Positions 25,392 to 34,852 are shown, counted from the stretch's first letter. The stretch: DNA of 62,011 nt from an uncultured Clostridia bacterium (GCA_934140005.1 CAKPBB010000009.1:1-62011); one strand, 5' to 3'. Program-made: numbers and translations. Notes: generated from the letters alone by a model not told the origin.

Positions 25392-26609
25392 ATGAGTAAG
25401 GTTGTTTGTAAGATAATTAGTATATTTTTAATATGTATAATTTTAGTACAAGGGATTTGTTTTGCGGATGTAGAAAATGAAGAATTAGAAGAGAATGTAG
25501 AAGTATCTTCTTATGAAGAAAAAAATATTCCCAAAGTAGCTTCAAAACATACAATTTGTATTGAAAGAAGTACAGAAACAATTTTATTTGAAAATAATGG
25601 CTTTGAAAAAACTGCAATGGCATCAACTACTAAGATTATGACTGCGATAATTGCTATTGAAAAAGGTAATCTTAATAATATTGTAAAGATTTCAAAAAAT
25701 GCTGCGCAAACAAGAGGTTCAAGGTTAGAATTAAGTGAAAATATGGAAATATCTTTAAAAGATTTATTATATGGTCTAATGCTTCGTTCAGGTAATGATA
25801 CGGCTGTTGCAATTGCAGAACATATTGCTGGAAGTGTTGAAAATTTTGCAATTTTAATGAATCAAAAAGCTACGGAGATAGGGATGAAGAACTCTCATTT
25901 TGTTACACCAAATGGATTAGATGAAGATGAACATTATTCAACTGCTTATGACATGGCAATTTTAACAAATTATGCTTTGAAAAATCAAATTTTTAGAGAA
26001 ATTGTTGGAACTAAAAATACTAATATTTCATGGAAAGGAGCAACTAAAAATATATCAAATACAAATGAATTACTAGGAAACTATGAAGGTGTATATGGTG
26101 TTAAAACTGGCTTTACATTTAATGCTGGAAGATGTTTAATAACAGCTTGTAAGAAAAATGATTTAGATGTAATTGTCGTTGTATTAGGTGCAAATACAAA
26201 GAAAGATAGAACAACAGATTCAGTAAAGATATTAAACTATGTAAATAGTAATTATAAAATGAAAGATTTATCTTCTATTATAAATAGTAGTTTTAAAAAT
26301 GAAGTAGAAAGCTTTTATAATATGATAAGATGTGATAAATTAGTAAATGTACCAAGTATATATTTAGTTACTGACAGCAATACAACTTTTCCAATATTAA
26401 AAAATGAAGAAGCTTATATATCTACAAAGTGCTTTACATTTAATAAATTTGCTGAAAGTATAGAAAAAGACACAAAAGTAGGAGAAATGCAAATATATGT
26501 TGGTAATAATTTACTTACGAGATATAGTATTTGCTTGAAAGAAAAAGTGGAACGAAAAAACTTTTTAGAATTTATGTTAGAAATTTTAAAACAATATAAT
26601 AATTTGTAA
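25392..26609 (+). CDS. D-alanyl-D-alanine carboxypeptidase (PBP5/DacF type)
   Basis: Serine peptidase that trims the terminal D-Ala from peptidoglycan side chains outside the membrane. A signal peptide covers about residues 1-25. The three active-site motifs are S78-T-T-K81, S133-G-N135 and K238-T-G240. LLYGLMLRSGNDTAVAIAEH and HFVTPNGLDEDEHYSTAYD (given in parts) are family signatures. At 405 residues it has the normal length, with a weak C-terminal domain lacking a clear membrane-anchor helix. An ECF anti-sigma/sigma pair starts just downstream, and its candidate promoter overlaps the stop codon of this gene. Confidence 0.93.
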   Translation: MSKVVCKIISIFLICIILVQGICFADVENEELEENVEVSSYEEKNIPKVASKHTICIERSTETILFENNGFEKTAMASTTKIMTAIIAIEKGNLNNIVKISKNAAQTRGSRLELSENMEISLKDLLYGLMLRSGNDTAVAIAEHIAGSVENFAILMNQKATEIGMKNSHFVTPNGLDEDEHYSTAYDMAILTNYALKNQIFREIVGTKNTNISWKGATKNISNTNELLGNYEGVYGVKTGFTFNAGRCLITACKKNDLDVIVVVLGANTKKDRTTDSVKILNYVNSNYKMKDLSSIINSSFKNEVESFYNMIRCDKLVNVPSIYLVTDSNTTFPILKNEEAYISTKCFTFNKFAESIEKDTKVGEMQIYVGNNLLTRYSICLKEKVERKNFLEFMLEILKQYNNL

Positions 26610-26630
26610 CGAAAATAAAAATAAAAAGTC
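26605..26630 (+). promoter_or_regulatory. candidate ECF-sigma autoregulatory promoter
   Basis: TGTAAC (26605-26610), 16-base spacer, AGTCTA (26627-26632). This resembles the AAC ... GTC architecture of many ECF promoters, and it lies directly ahead of the anti-sigma/sigma genes, where autoregulation is expected. The match is by eye only. Confidence 0.4.
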
Positions 26631-26674
26631 TAATAATAAATAGTAGAGTAAACTAAAGAAAGGAGCTGATTATA

Positions 26675-27538
26675 ATGATAAATAAAAAAGATTGTAAAAT
26701 CGTACAAGATTTATTGCCGAATTATATTGATAAACTTACAGCAAATGATACAAATGAATTTATAGAAGAGCATTTGAAAGAGTGCGAAGAATGTAATAAT
26801 GTTTTCAAAAATATGAATGAAAAAATTGAAAGAGAAAATGTTGATATAAAGCAAGAAATAAATTATGCTAAGAAGTATAATGTAAAATATAAAAAGATAA
26901 AGTATACTTTATTGATTGTGATTTGGAGTTTAATATTCATAATATTAGCTTTTTATATGAGAAAAGTATTTATTATAAGTAAAATATATAAAAAGATAGA
27001 TAATTATCAGAATGCAAATAATTATTATATGAGAAGATATGACTACTATGGTTGGTATTATACATGTACAGAAATATGGGTAAAAGACAGAGAAAAGCTT
27101 CAAAAATGTGACGATATAAGCCTTGATAGAGTAAAAGAAGATACAAATTATAATAAATTTATGGATTATGATATTGAAATAACACCTTTAACAAGTGAAA
27201 ATTTTACAGAAGAAGGTGTTGTGAAAACTTATTTTTGGTATTTTACTGATAAGATAAAAAACGATTTGAAAGCTCCTATAAATATTTTTAAATATTCAAT
27301 AAAAAGTGCAATAGTAAATGGTAAGAAATGTTATCAATTTATATCAAATGAAGATATTTTGTACTTTGATAAAGAAACAGGACTGGTTGTTAGAATGGAA
27401 GAAACATATGGTGAGGGAACTATAGTTAATAATAAACGTGAATACCAAAGTACTCTTTTTGACTTTAAATATGAATTTGATGTTGTAGAAGATAAAGACT
27501 TAGAAAAGTATGATTCAGAAATTTATATAAAAGATTGA
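26675..27538 (+). CDS. zinc-finger anti-sigma factor (membrane-bound)
   Basis: A 287-residue anti-sigma factor of the ZAS type. The N-terminal cytoplasmic domain carries C7 and the HxxxCxxC element H33, C37, C40. One membrane helix lies at about residues 77-95. The outer domain (about 100-287) contains a Tyr-rich stretch near 113-128 and no recognised fold, and probably senses an envelope signal. Such proteins hold an ECF sigma factor at the membrane until it is released by a signal. The partner sigma gene follows 31 bases downstream. The gene order, anti-sigma first, is the reverse of the usual one. SD AAAGGAG precedes the ATG. Confidence 0.85.
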   Translation: MINKKDCKIVQDLLPNYIDKLTANDTNEFIEEHLKECEECNNVFKNMNEKIERENVDIKQEINYAKKYNVKYKKIKYTLLIVIWSLIFIILAFYMRKVFIISKIYKKIDNYQNANNYYMRRYDYYGWYYTCTEIWVKDREKLQKCDDISLDRVKEDTNYNKFMDYDIEITPLTSENFTEEGVVKTYFWYFTDKIKNDLKAPINIFKYSIKSAIVNGKKCYQFISNEDILYFDKETGLVVRMEETYGEGTIVNNKREYQSTLFDFKYEFDVVEDKDLEKYDSEIYIKD

Positions 27539-27569
27539 AATATAGCGAAAGTAATAAGGAGAAAATATT

Positions 27570-28037
27570 ATGGACATAGACAAAATATATAAAGAATATT
27601 TTGAAACTGTTTATAAATATCTTTTATATTTAACTCATAATGAAGATTTATCAGAAGAGTTAACACAAGAAACTTTTTTTAAGGCAATAAAAAATATAAA
27701 TTCTTTTAAAGAAAATTGCCATATTTTAACCTGGTTAATTCAAATTGCAAGAAATTTATATTTTGATGAATTGAAAAGAAATAAAAGAGTAGTTGAATTT
27801 GATAGCATTCAACAAAAAATATATGAAGAAGGTATTGAAGAAATAGTTATTTCAAAAGAAGAAAAAAGAAAGTTAAAAATGCAAATAGACAATTTAGATA
27901 CAATTTATAAGCAAGTTGTAATGTTAAGAATATCTGGAGAAATGTCATTTAAGGAAATTGGAATGTTATTGAACAAAACAGAAAATTGGGCTAGAGTAAC
28001 TTATTATAGAGCAAAAAATAAACTTATGATGGATTAA
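27570..28037 (+). CDS. ECF-type RNA polymerase sigma factor
   Basis: A 155-residue group IV sigma factor. Region 2 covers about residues 5-75, with LSEELTQETFFKAIKNINSFK and HILTWLIQIARNLYFDELKR (given in part). Region 4 covers about 95-150, with the helix-turn-helix MSFKEIGMLLNKTENWARVTYYRAK. Region 3 is absent, as expected for the ECF class. The upstream gene is its anti-sigma factor. Likely targets are genes controlled through the TGTAAC/GTC-type promoter, including this operon. A terminator follows after about 45 bases. Confidence 0.9.
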   Translation: MDIDKIYKEYFETVYKYLLYLTHNEDLSEELTQETFFKAIKNINSFKENCHILTWLIQIARNLYFDELKRNKRVVEFDSIQQKIYEEGIEEIVISKEEKRKLKMQIDNLDTIYKQVVMLRISGEMSFKEIGMLLNKTENWARVTYYRAKNKLMMD

Positions 28038-28057
28038 GTAATAATAAGATAAATAAA

Positions 28058-28091
28058 TTTGATAGTAGAAGATAAAGATTTAGAAGAGTGA
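28058..28091 (+). pseudogene. relic of a second anti-sigma gene 3' end
   Basis: This stretch matches codons near the end of the upstream anti-sigma gene (27476-27508): both read TTTGAT, then GTAGAAGATAAAGA, then TTAGAA with few changes, and here the frame ends at TGA. In that reading it encodes VEDKDLEE. It looks like the tail of a lost anti-sigma copy that once followed the sigma gene. Confidence 0.5.
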
Positions 28092-28115
28092 GAATTAAAA
28101 AATTCTTGCTCTTTT
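28084..28115 (+). terminator. terminator after the sigma factor gene
   Basis: AAGAGTGAGAATT (28084-28096) pairs with AATTCTTGCTCTT (28101-28113), with two imperfect positions, followed by T. Confidence 0.65.
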
Positions 28116-28153
28116 AGCATATTTGAAATTTTCTTGAAAATTGTCATAAAAGC

Positions 28154-28182
28154 TTGATTTAGAGGGTGAAATGTAATATAAT
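28154..28182 (+). promoter_or_regulatory. candidate promoter of the thioester surface protein
   Basis: TTGATT (28154-28159), 17-base spacer, TATAAT (28177-28182). It predicts a 5' leader of about 130 bases. A second TTGACT at about 28256 lies closer but lacks a well-spaced -10. Confidence 0.5.
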
Positions 28183-28193
28183 TGTCATATGAT

Positions 28194-28283
28194 GGGTAAA
28201 TTGTAGGAACCCTAAAACTACAAGGTTTTAATCTAATAATTACCAGATAATTGGTATTGACTTAAAATGTAGTTAGATTAAAA
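28194..28283 (+). promoter_or_regulatory. structured 5' leader of the thioester surface protein
   Basis: The leader can fold as TTGTAG (28201-28206) with CTACAA (28218-28223). It also has an 11-base-pair perfect long-range stem, TTTTAATCTAA (28226-28236) with TTAGATTAAAA (28273-28283), which encloses a small TACCA/TGGTA hairpin (28241-28256). GGGT (28194-28197) could instead pair with ACCC (28209-28212) in the first loop. No known riboswitch core is recognised. A regulatory RNA element is inferred. Confidence 0.45.
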
Positions 28284-28319
28284 TATAATTATATTACTAT
28301 GTAAAGGAAGGATAAATAT

Positions 28320-31300
28320 ATGTTGAAGAGCAAAGTTAAAAAATTGCTAGCAGCTCTATGTATAGTAACAATTATTTTACCATATACATCTGAAGTACTA
28401 GCAGCAAGTTTAACACACGAAACAGAAAAAGCTTTAATTGAAACTTCAAGACTTCATGAAGGTGGAGAAGAATCAAGCGGAACATTATCAAGCGATTATG
28501 CAGATGAATATGATACAAATCCTTATACTTATAGAATCAAAGATACAATCATATTCAAACTTATGCAATCAGGTGATGTAAATTTTGAAGATGCAATGTA
28601 CTGTTTGAATGCTGAAAAGTCATTCCCAGGACAAGAAAGTCTAGAATATGAAAATAAAGGTGATTTTAAAGATGTTACAAACTCAAGTGTACAAGCATTA
28701 GGACTTTCTGCTGAAGATTATAAAGCATTAGTTTGGTTAGTAAATAACATCTATTTAAGAAAACAAAATCCAGAATATAAAGATGAATTTTTAGCTAAAG
28801 CTTTTGCAAAAAAAATTGAAGAAGAAAAAAATAATATACCACCAACAACAGTTGATTTAATAAAATCAAGATTAACAGATGACGATATTGAAGTTGTTCA
28901 ACAATGGGCTATTTGGTATTTCACAAATAGAAGTGTAGAAAAATATGCATCATTTGGTTCTGTTTTAATTACAGGATTAGATGTAGAAACAATGCAAGAA
29001 GTTTCTGGTAGTTATCTAGATGTAACAGGTTCTGCAATTAGACAAGAATATGCTACAACACTTTATAACTATTTAGTAAAATCAGCAATTGAAGGAAAAG
29101 AAGAAGCTACTGTAACTTATCCAAGTATTGCAGTAACAAACACAGATATTAAAAGTGATGTTGATGGAAAATTCTATAAAGTTGGACCATTTAAAGTAAA
29201 TAGTGGTACAGCACCAGCTAGTGCTTATACAATTAAGCTAACTGATGGAGAAAAAGAATTAAGTACAGATAAATATTCAATTTTAATTGAAGGCGAAGAT
29301 GAATTTACTACTAAAAAAGTAAATGAAATTTTTGATAAAAATTATTACATATATTTACCTATAGAAAATAATGAAGTAACAAGAGTTCAACTAAACTTAA
29401 ATTACAACAAATATGAAACAAAAGCTAGTCTATGGGAAACAAATGATAGTAGATATCAACCAATAGTATTAATTACAAAAGAAAATACACCAGTAGAAGA
29501 AAAAGTATTTAAAGATGTAGAAGAAAAAACAGCTGACTTAGCATTAAAGAAATATATTATTTCAGTAAATGGTGAAGAAGTTCGTCGTTCAAATAATACT
29601 AATGCTAACCAACCACTTGTAGATGCTAGAGATTTAGTATCTGGTGGAACTGATGCAAAATATTATGCAGAAAAGTCACCAGTTGAAGTATCTGTAGGTG
29701 ATAAAGTTGTTTTTGAAATAAGAGTATATAATGAAGGTCAAATAGAAGGAAAAGCAACACAAATTGTTGACTATTTACCAGAAGGATTAACTCTTACAGA
29801 AAATAGCGAAATAAATAATAGATATGGTTGGACAGAATCAGCTAATAAAAGAGTTGCTTCAACAACAATATTATCAAATGTAACTATACCAGCATTTAAT
29901 GTAGAAGAAAATATAATCACAAGTACATCAGTACAAATTGAATGTACTATTTCTAAAGATTTAAATTCTGGAAAAGTATTAACAAATGTTGCTGAAATAA
30001 CAGCAGATGATATAACAGATAGAGATTCAACACCAGGTTCTATTAAACAAGAAGACATAAACACAGAAACTTATACAGGAAATAAAGATAACAAACAAGA
30101 TTTAACAGATAAAAATTACAACTACAAGGGTATTGAAGATGATGATGACTTTGAAAAATTAGTTGTAAAAGGTGGAACTTTTGATTTAGCTTTGAAGAAA
30201 TTTATTTCAAGAGTAAATGATAAAGCTACAAGTGGTAGAGAACCAGTTGTAGATGTAAAACCACTTAAAGATGGATTAAAGAATGCAACATATACAGGTT
30301 CAAAAACTCCATTAACAGTAAAAAAAGGAGATATAGTATTATATACAATTAGAGTATATAATGAAGGAACAAATAGCGGATATGCAGAAGAAGTTGCAGA
30401 TTATTTACCAGAAGGTTTAGGTTTCTTAGTAAACCATACAGTAAATATCGATAATTATTGGGCAATTCCAACAGATGGAAAAACAATTAAATTATCAGAT
30501 ATTGAAAATGGAACAGCAAATTTATCAAAAGATGATTTTACAGGAATAACTGATTTAAAAGATGTAGAAATTGTTACAGGAAAAAATGTTAAATTAACAT
30601 CTACAAAACTTAAATCAAATGCAAGTGATACAAAGAATTTAATCAATGGTTTTGATCCAGAAAATGGAACAGAATTAGATTACAGAGATATTCAAGTTGC
30701 TTGTATAGTTCTTGCAGATAAAGTAGAAAACAATAACTGCAGAAATATTGCAGAAATTGTAAAACATTCAAACGAAGATAGAGAAGATATAACAGATAGA
30801 GATTCAACACCAGATACAGTAAAACCAGACAATTATCCAGGTGATGATAAAAATCAAGATGATAATGATTATGAAGATTTAACAATGGAAGAACCAAAAA
30901 TATTTGATTTAGCTTTACAAAAATTCATTACAGCATTAAATGGAAATCAAATTACAAACAGAGTTCCAACAGTTACTAAAAATTCAGATGGAACATTAAG
31001 ATATAGTCATTCATCAGAAGCTTTATCAGTTGCAAATAATGATTTGATTACATATACAATTAGAGTATATAATGAAGGCGAACAAGATGGATATGCAAAA
31101 GAAATTGGAGATGATATTCCAAGTGGACTTGTATATTTGCCAGATAATGAAACAAACAAAAAATATGGTTGGAAATTATATGATAAAAATGGAGAAGAAA
31201 CAACAGATATAAATCAAGCTGTTTCTGTAAAAACAGATTACTTATCAAAAGCAAAATCAGAAGCTAGAAAAGAAGATAATTTATTAAAAGCTTATGATAA

Positions 31301-32153
31301 AAATGCAGAAATAAGTACAGAAGCTGGAAAAGCAAATCCAGATTACAGAGATGTACAAATAGTATTCCAAGTTTCTGAAACAAACTTATCAAAAGATACA
31401 ACTAAAAAAGAAGATAGACAAATAATAAATACAGCAGAAATTACAGATGATGAAGACAAAGATGGAAATCCAGTAGATGATATTGATTCTACACCAGGAA
31501 ACAACAAAGATGGTGAAGATGATATTGATAAAGAAAAAGTATATGTAAAATATTTTGACTTAGCATTAAGAAAAGATTTAGTAAAAATAATAATTACTGA
31601 AGATGGTCAAACAAAAGAAATAAATGTTGATGATCCAGATAAATTAATGAAAGTTGAAATAAACAGAAAGAAAATAGATTCTACAATAGTTAAATTTGTA
31701 TATAAAATAACAATTACAAATGAAGGCGAAATAGAAGGCTATGCTAAAGAGATTAAAGACTATATTCCAGATGGTTTAAAATTTGTTCAAGAAGATAATA
31801 AATCTTGGTCACAAGTTTCAGATAAAGTAATAGTTACAAGTGAACTTGCAAATACTTTATTAAAACCAGGTGAAAGTGCTTCTGTAAATGTGACTTTACA
31901 ATGGGAAAATGCAGAAGACAACATGGGACAAAAAGTAAATACAGCTGAAATCAGTAAAGATTATAATGAACATGGTTCAAAAGATATAGATTCAACTCCA
32001 GACAATAAAGTTGCAGGAGAAGATGATATAGATACAGCACCAGTAATATTAAGTATTTCAACTGGTTCAGAACAACCATATATAATACTTCCAACAGCAG
32101 TAATTACTATATTAGCAACAGGTGTAGTTTTAATCAAAAAATATGTTTTATAA
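28320..32153 (+). CDS. surface protein with thioester domain and DUF11-type repeats
   Basis: A 1277-residue exported protein. A signal peptide (about residues 1-29) ends at VLAAS. The next domain (about 60-260) has the marks of a Gram-positive thioester domain: C95 in AMYCLN and Q195 in QQWAIW, the Cys and Gln that form an internal thioester able to bind host or surface amines covalently. Four repeats of the DUF11 (B_ant) kind follow, starting near residues 404, 620, 861 and 1078, each with DLAL(K/Q/R)K and IRVYNEG-like lines and each ending around D(R/I)DSTP. The C-terminus has a hydrophobic helix and KKYVL. LPXTG is absent, but ISTGS stands in the sorting-signal position. An adhesin or stalk role is inferred. 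Confidence 0.75.
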   Translation: MLKSKVKKLLAALCIVTIILPYTSEVLAASLTHETEKALIETSRLHEGGEESSGTLSSDYADEYDTNPYTYRIKDTIIFKLMQSGDVNFEDAMYCLNAEKSFPGQESLEYENKGDFKDVTNSSVQALGLSAEDYKALVWLVNNIYLRKQNPEYKDEFLAKAFAKKIEEEKNNIPPTTVDLIKSRLTDDDIEVVQQWAIWYFTNRSVEKYASFGSVLITGLDVETMQEVSGSYLDVTGSAIRQEYATTLYNYLVKSAIEGKEEATVTYPSIAVTNTDIKSDVDGKFYKVGPFKVNSGTAPASAYTIKLTDGEKELSTDKYSILIEGEDEFTTKKVNEIFDKNYYIYLPIENNEVTRVQLNLNYNKYETKASLWETNDSRYQPIVLITKENTPVEEKVFKDVEEKTADLALKKYIISVNGEEVRRSNNTNANQPLVDARDLVSGGTDAKYYAEKSPVEVSVGDKVVFEIRVYNEGQIEGKATQIVDYLPEGLTLTENSEINNRYGWTESANKRVASTTILSNVTIPAFNVEENIITSTSVQIECTISKDLNSGKVLTNVAEITADDITDRDSTPGSIKQEDINTETYTGNKDNKQDLTDKNYNYKGIEDDDDFEKLVVKGGTFDLALKKFISRVNDKATSGREPVVDVKPLKDGLKNATYTGSKTPLTVKKGDIVLYTIRVYNEGTNSGYAEEVADYLPEGLGFLVNHTVNIDNYWAIPTDGKTIKLSDIENGTANLSKDDFTGITDLKDVEIVTGKNVKLTSTKLKSNASDTKNLINGFDPENGTELDYRDIQVACIVLADKVENNNCRNIAEIVKHSNEDREDITDRDSTPDTVKPDNYPGDDKNQDDNDYEDLTMEEPKIFDLALQKFITALNGNQITNRVPTVTKNSDGTLRYSHSSEALSVANNDLITYTIRVYNEGEQDGYAKEIGDDIPSGLVYLPDNETNKKYGWKLYDKNGEETTDINQAVSVKTDYLSKAKSEARKEDNLLKAYDKNAEISTEAGKANPDYRDVQIVFQVSETNLSKDTTKKEDRQIINTAEITDDEDKDGNPVDDIDSTPGNNKDGEDDIDKEKVYVKYFDLALRKDLVKIIITEDGQTKEINVDDPDKLMKVEINRKKIDSTIVKFVYKITITNEGEIEGYAKEIKDYIPDGLKFVQEDNKSWSQVSDKVIVTSELANTLLKPGESASVNVTLQWENAEDNMGQKVNTAEISKDYNEHGSKDIDSTPDNKVAGEDDIDTAPVILSISTGSEQPYIILPTAVITILATGVVLIKKYVL

Positions 32154-32178
32154 TTAAAGTATAAAATAATAATAAAAG

Positions 32179-32211
32179 CTCTCATAAGGAAAAAACTTAT
32201 GAGAGTTTTTT
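32179..32211 (+). terminator. terminator after the surface protein gene
   Basis: CTCTCATAAG (32179-32188) pairs with CTTATGAGAG (32196-32205), followed by six T. Confidence 0.88.
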
Positions 32212-32231
32212 CTTTAAAAATAATGAAATTA

Positions 32232-32260
32232 TAGACAATAATAGTGAAAGATGCTATAAT
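32232..32260 (+). promoter_or_regulatory. candidate promoter of leuS
   Basis: TAGACA (32232-32237), 17-base spacer, TATAAT (32255-32260). The leader of about 110 bases carries no T-box element. Confidence 0.55.
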
Positions 32261-32374
32261 ATGAAATGTAATTGTGAGAAATATCATTATTAGTCAAATA
32301 ATGAAATCAAATATAAGATTATTATAAATTTGAATAATATGTTCTTAAAGAGTTATAAAGGGGAGGGGTTTATT

Positions 32375-34819
32375 TTGAAATACTCAAAGCAAACAGATGC
32401 TAAATGGCAAAAGGAATGGAAAGAAAAACAAGTTTATAAATATGATTCAAATAGTGAAAAAGAAAAACTTTATACATTAGAAATGTTTTCATATCCATCA
32501 GGAGCAAAATTACACTTAGGACATTGGTTTAATTATGCACCAGCAGATTCTTTTGCAAGATTCAAAAAAATGCAAGGATATAATGTTTTTCATCCAATGG
32601 GATTTGATGCATTTGGACTTCCAGCAGAGAACTATGCTATAAAAACAGGAATACATCCAGAGGAATCAACATTGAAAAACATAGAAACAATGAAAAAACA
32701 ATTAGAAGAAATGGGCGGAAGCTATGACTGGGATTATTCTGTTGAAACTTGTATGCCAAATTATTATAAATGGACACAATGGTTGTTTTTACAATTATAT
32801 AAAGTAGGATTAGCTTATAAAAAGGAAGCACCTGTTAATTGGTGTGATAGTTGTAAAACTGTTTTAGCTAATGAACAAGTTATAAGTGGAAAATGTGAAA
32901 GATGTGGTTCAGAAGTAAAAAGAAAGAAATTATCACAATGGTTCTTTAGAATAACAAATTATGCAGAGGAATTATTACAAGGATTAGATAAATTAGATTG
33001 GCCAGAATCAACTAAAAAAGTACAAACAAATTGGATAGGAAAATCAGAAGGTAGTGAAATAAAATTTAAATGTGAAAGCAATGAAAAAGAAATAACAGTA
33101 TTTACTACAAGAGCTGATACATTAAATGGTGTTACATATATAGTTATCGCTCCAGAAAGTGATTTAGTTCAAGAAATAACAACTGATGAATATAAGGAAA
33201 GTGTAAATAATTATATAACAGAAACAGCAAAGCTAAGTGAAATAGAAAGATTATCAACAGAAAAAGAAAAAACAGGTGTATTTACAGGAGCTTATGCAAT
33301 TAATCCTATTAATGGAGAAAAAGTTCCAATTTGGATTGCTGATTATGTATTAGAAGACTATGGTACAGGAGCTGTAATGGCAGTTCCAGCCCATGATACA
33401 AGAGATTTCGCTTTTGCAACTAAATATAAATTACCTATAAAACAAGTTGTAAAGAGTAAAAAAGATGAAGAGATTGAATTACCATATACTGAATATGGAA
33501 TATTAATAAATAGTGGAAAATATGATGGTTTAGAATCTAGTGTTGCTAAGAAAACAATAACAGAAGATTTAAATAAAACAAATCAAGGAAATAAAACTGT
33601 TAATTATAGATTAAAAGATTGGTTAATATCAAGACAAAGATATTGGGGAGCTCCTATTCCAATTATATATTGTGATAAATGCGGAGCTGTACCAGTTCCA
33701 GAAGAAGATTTACCAGTTTTATTACCACATAATGTTGAATTTAAACCAGATGGTGAATCACCACTTAAAAAATCAAGTGAATTTATGAATTGTACTTGCC
33801 CAAAATGTGGTGGAAAAGCTAAAAGAGAAGCTGATACATTAGATACATTTGTATGTTCTTCATGGTATTATTTAAGATATCCAGATGCGAGAAATGCTAA
33901 AGAAGCATTTAATAAAGAAATAGTTGATAAAATGTTACCTGTTAATGTTTATGTAGGTGGAAAAGAACATGCTGCAATGCATTTGATTTATGCTAGATTT
34001 ATTACAAAAGCTTTAAGAGATTTAGGATATTTGGACTTTGATGAGCCATTTACAAAATTGATACATCAAGGTATGATCTTAGGACCTGATGGTAATAAGA
34101 TGAGCAAGAGCAAAGGTAATACAGTATCACCAGAAGAATATATTGAAAAATATGGTGCAGATGTATTTAGAATGTATATTATGTTTGGTTTTGAATACAG
34201 ACAAGGTGGACCATGGGATGAAAAAGGAATAGAATCTATGGTTAAATACTTCTCAAAAATTGAAAGATTAATGGAGAAGTTTAATGAATTAAAGAAAAAC
34301 ACATCATCAAATGAAATTGGAGTAAAAGAGAAAGAACTTCTTAGATGGAAAAATCAAACTATAAAATCAATGGGTGAAGATATAAATGACTTTAGATTTA
34401 ATACTGCTATTGCTAGAAGTATGGAATTGTTCAATAAAACAAGTGATTATATAAGAGATGGAAAAATAAATATTGATATATTGCAAAATGTAATAGATAC
34501 TTATATAAAATTACTTGCCCCTCTAGCACCACATTTTGCTGAAGAAATGTGGCAATGTATAGGATATACAGATTTTGTTTGTAAACAAGAATGGCCTAAA
34601 GTTGTTGAAAGTGAAATGAATGGTGGAACTAAAGAATTTCCAGTTCAAGTAAATGGTAGAGTAAAATTCTGTGTAACAGTTGAAGCTGATGAAACACCTG
34701 AAAATATACTTGAAATAGTAAAAGCTGATTCTAGAGTTAAAGAAATTTTTGAAACAAATGAAGTTTTAAAAGAGATTTATGTAAAAAATAAAATACTTAA
34801 TATTGTAGTAAAAAAATAA
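32375..34819 (+). CDS. leuS: leucyl-tRNA synthetase
   Basis: Class I aminoacyl-tRNA synthetase charging tRNA-Leu. The start is the TTG at 32375: GGGGAGGGG (32360-32368) is 6 bases upstream and the protein then begins MKYSKQTDAKWQKEW, typical for LeuS. Upstream ATGs in the frame have no SD. The 814-residue product has the HIGH-type motif H47-L-G-H50, a CP1 editing domain (about 220-400), zinc-binding CxxC pairs, and K575-M-S-K-S579. The C-terminal tRNA-binding region is complete. Firmicutes leuS genes are often preceded by a T-box, but none is visible here. Confidence 0.96.
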   Translation: MKYSKQTDAKWQKEWKEKQVYKYDSNSEKEKLYTLEMFSYPSGAKLHLGHWFNYAPADSFARFKKMQGYNVFHPMGFDAFGLPAENYAIKTGIHPEESTLKNIETMKKQLEEMGGSYDWDYSVETCMPNYYKWTQWLFLQLYKVGLAYKKEAPVNWCDSCKTVLANEQVISGKCERCGSEVKRKKLSQWFFRITNYAEELLQGLDKLDWPESTKKVQTNWIGKSEGSEIKFKCESNEKEITVFTTRADTLNGVTYIVIAPESDLVQEITTDEYKESVNNYITETAKLSEIERLSTEKEKTGVFTGAYAINPINGEKVPIWIADYVLEDYGTGAVMAVPAHDTRDFAFATKYKLPIKQVVKSKKDEEIELPYTEYGILINSGKYDGLESSVAKKTITEDLNKTNQGNKTVNYRLKDWLISRQRYWGAPIPIIYCDKCGAVPVPEEDLPVLLPHNVEFKPDGESPLKKSSEFMNCTCPKCGGKAKREADTLDTFVCSSWYYLRYPDARNAKEAFNKEIVDKMLPVNVYVGGKEHAAMHLIYARFITKALRDLGYLDFDEPFTKLIHQGMILGPDGNKMSKSKGNTVSPEEYIEKYGADVFRMYIMFGFEYRQGGPWDEKGIESMVKYFSKIERLMEKFNELKKNTSSNEIGVKEKELLRWKNQTIKSMGEDINDFRFNTAIARSMELFNKTSDYIRDGKINIDILQNVIDTYIKLLAPLAPHFAEEMWQCIGYTDFVCKQEWPKVVESEMNGGTKEFPVQVNGRVKFCVTVEADETPENILEIVKADSRVKEIFETNEVLKEIYVKNKILNIVVKK

Positions 34820-34852
34820 ATAGTTTTAATGAAAATGTAAAACAGTAAAAGG

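Noticed and set aside
32048..32150. Standard LPXTG sorting signal at the end of the surface protein
   Set aside because: LPXTG is not present. ISTGS stands at the right place but is not a known sortase site to my knowledge, so it is only noted as a possibility.
31961..32287. Minus-strand reading frame across the end of the surface protein gene
   Set aside because: It is antisense to a well-supported gene and passes through a strong terminator; no SD.
32261..32374. T-box leader expected upstream of leuS
   Set aside because: No T-box core (such as the TGGxACCGCG-like sequence) or antiterminator stem is visible; only a sigma-A promoter and an ordinary leader are present.
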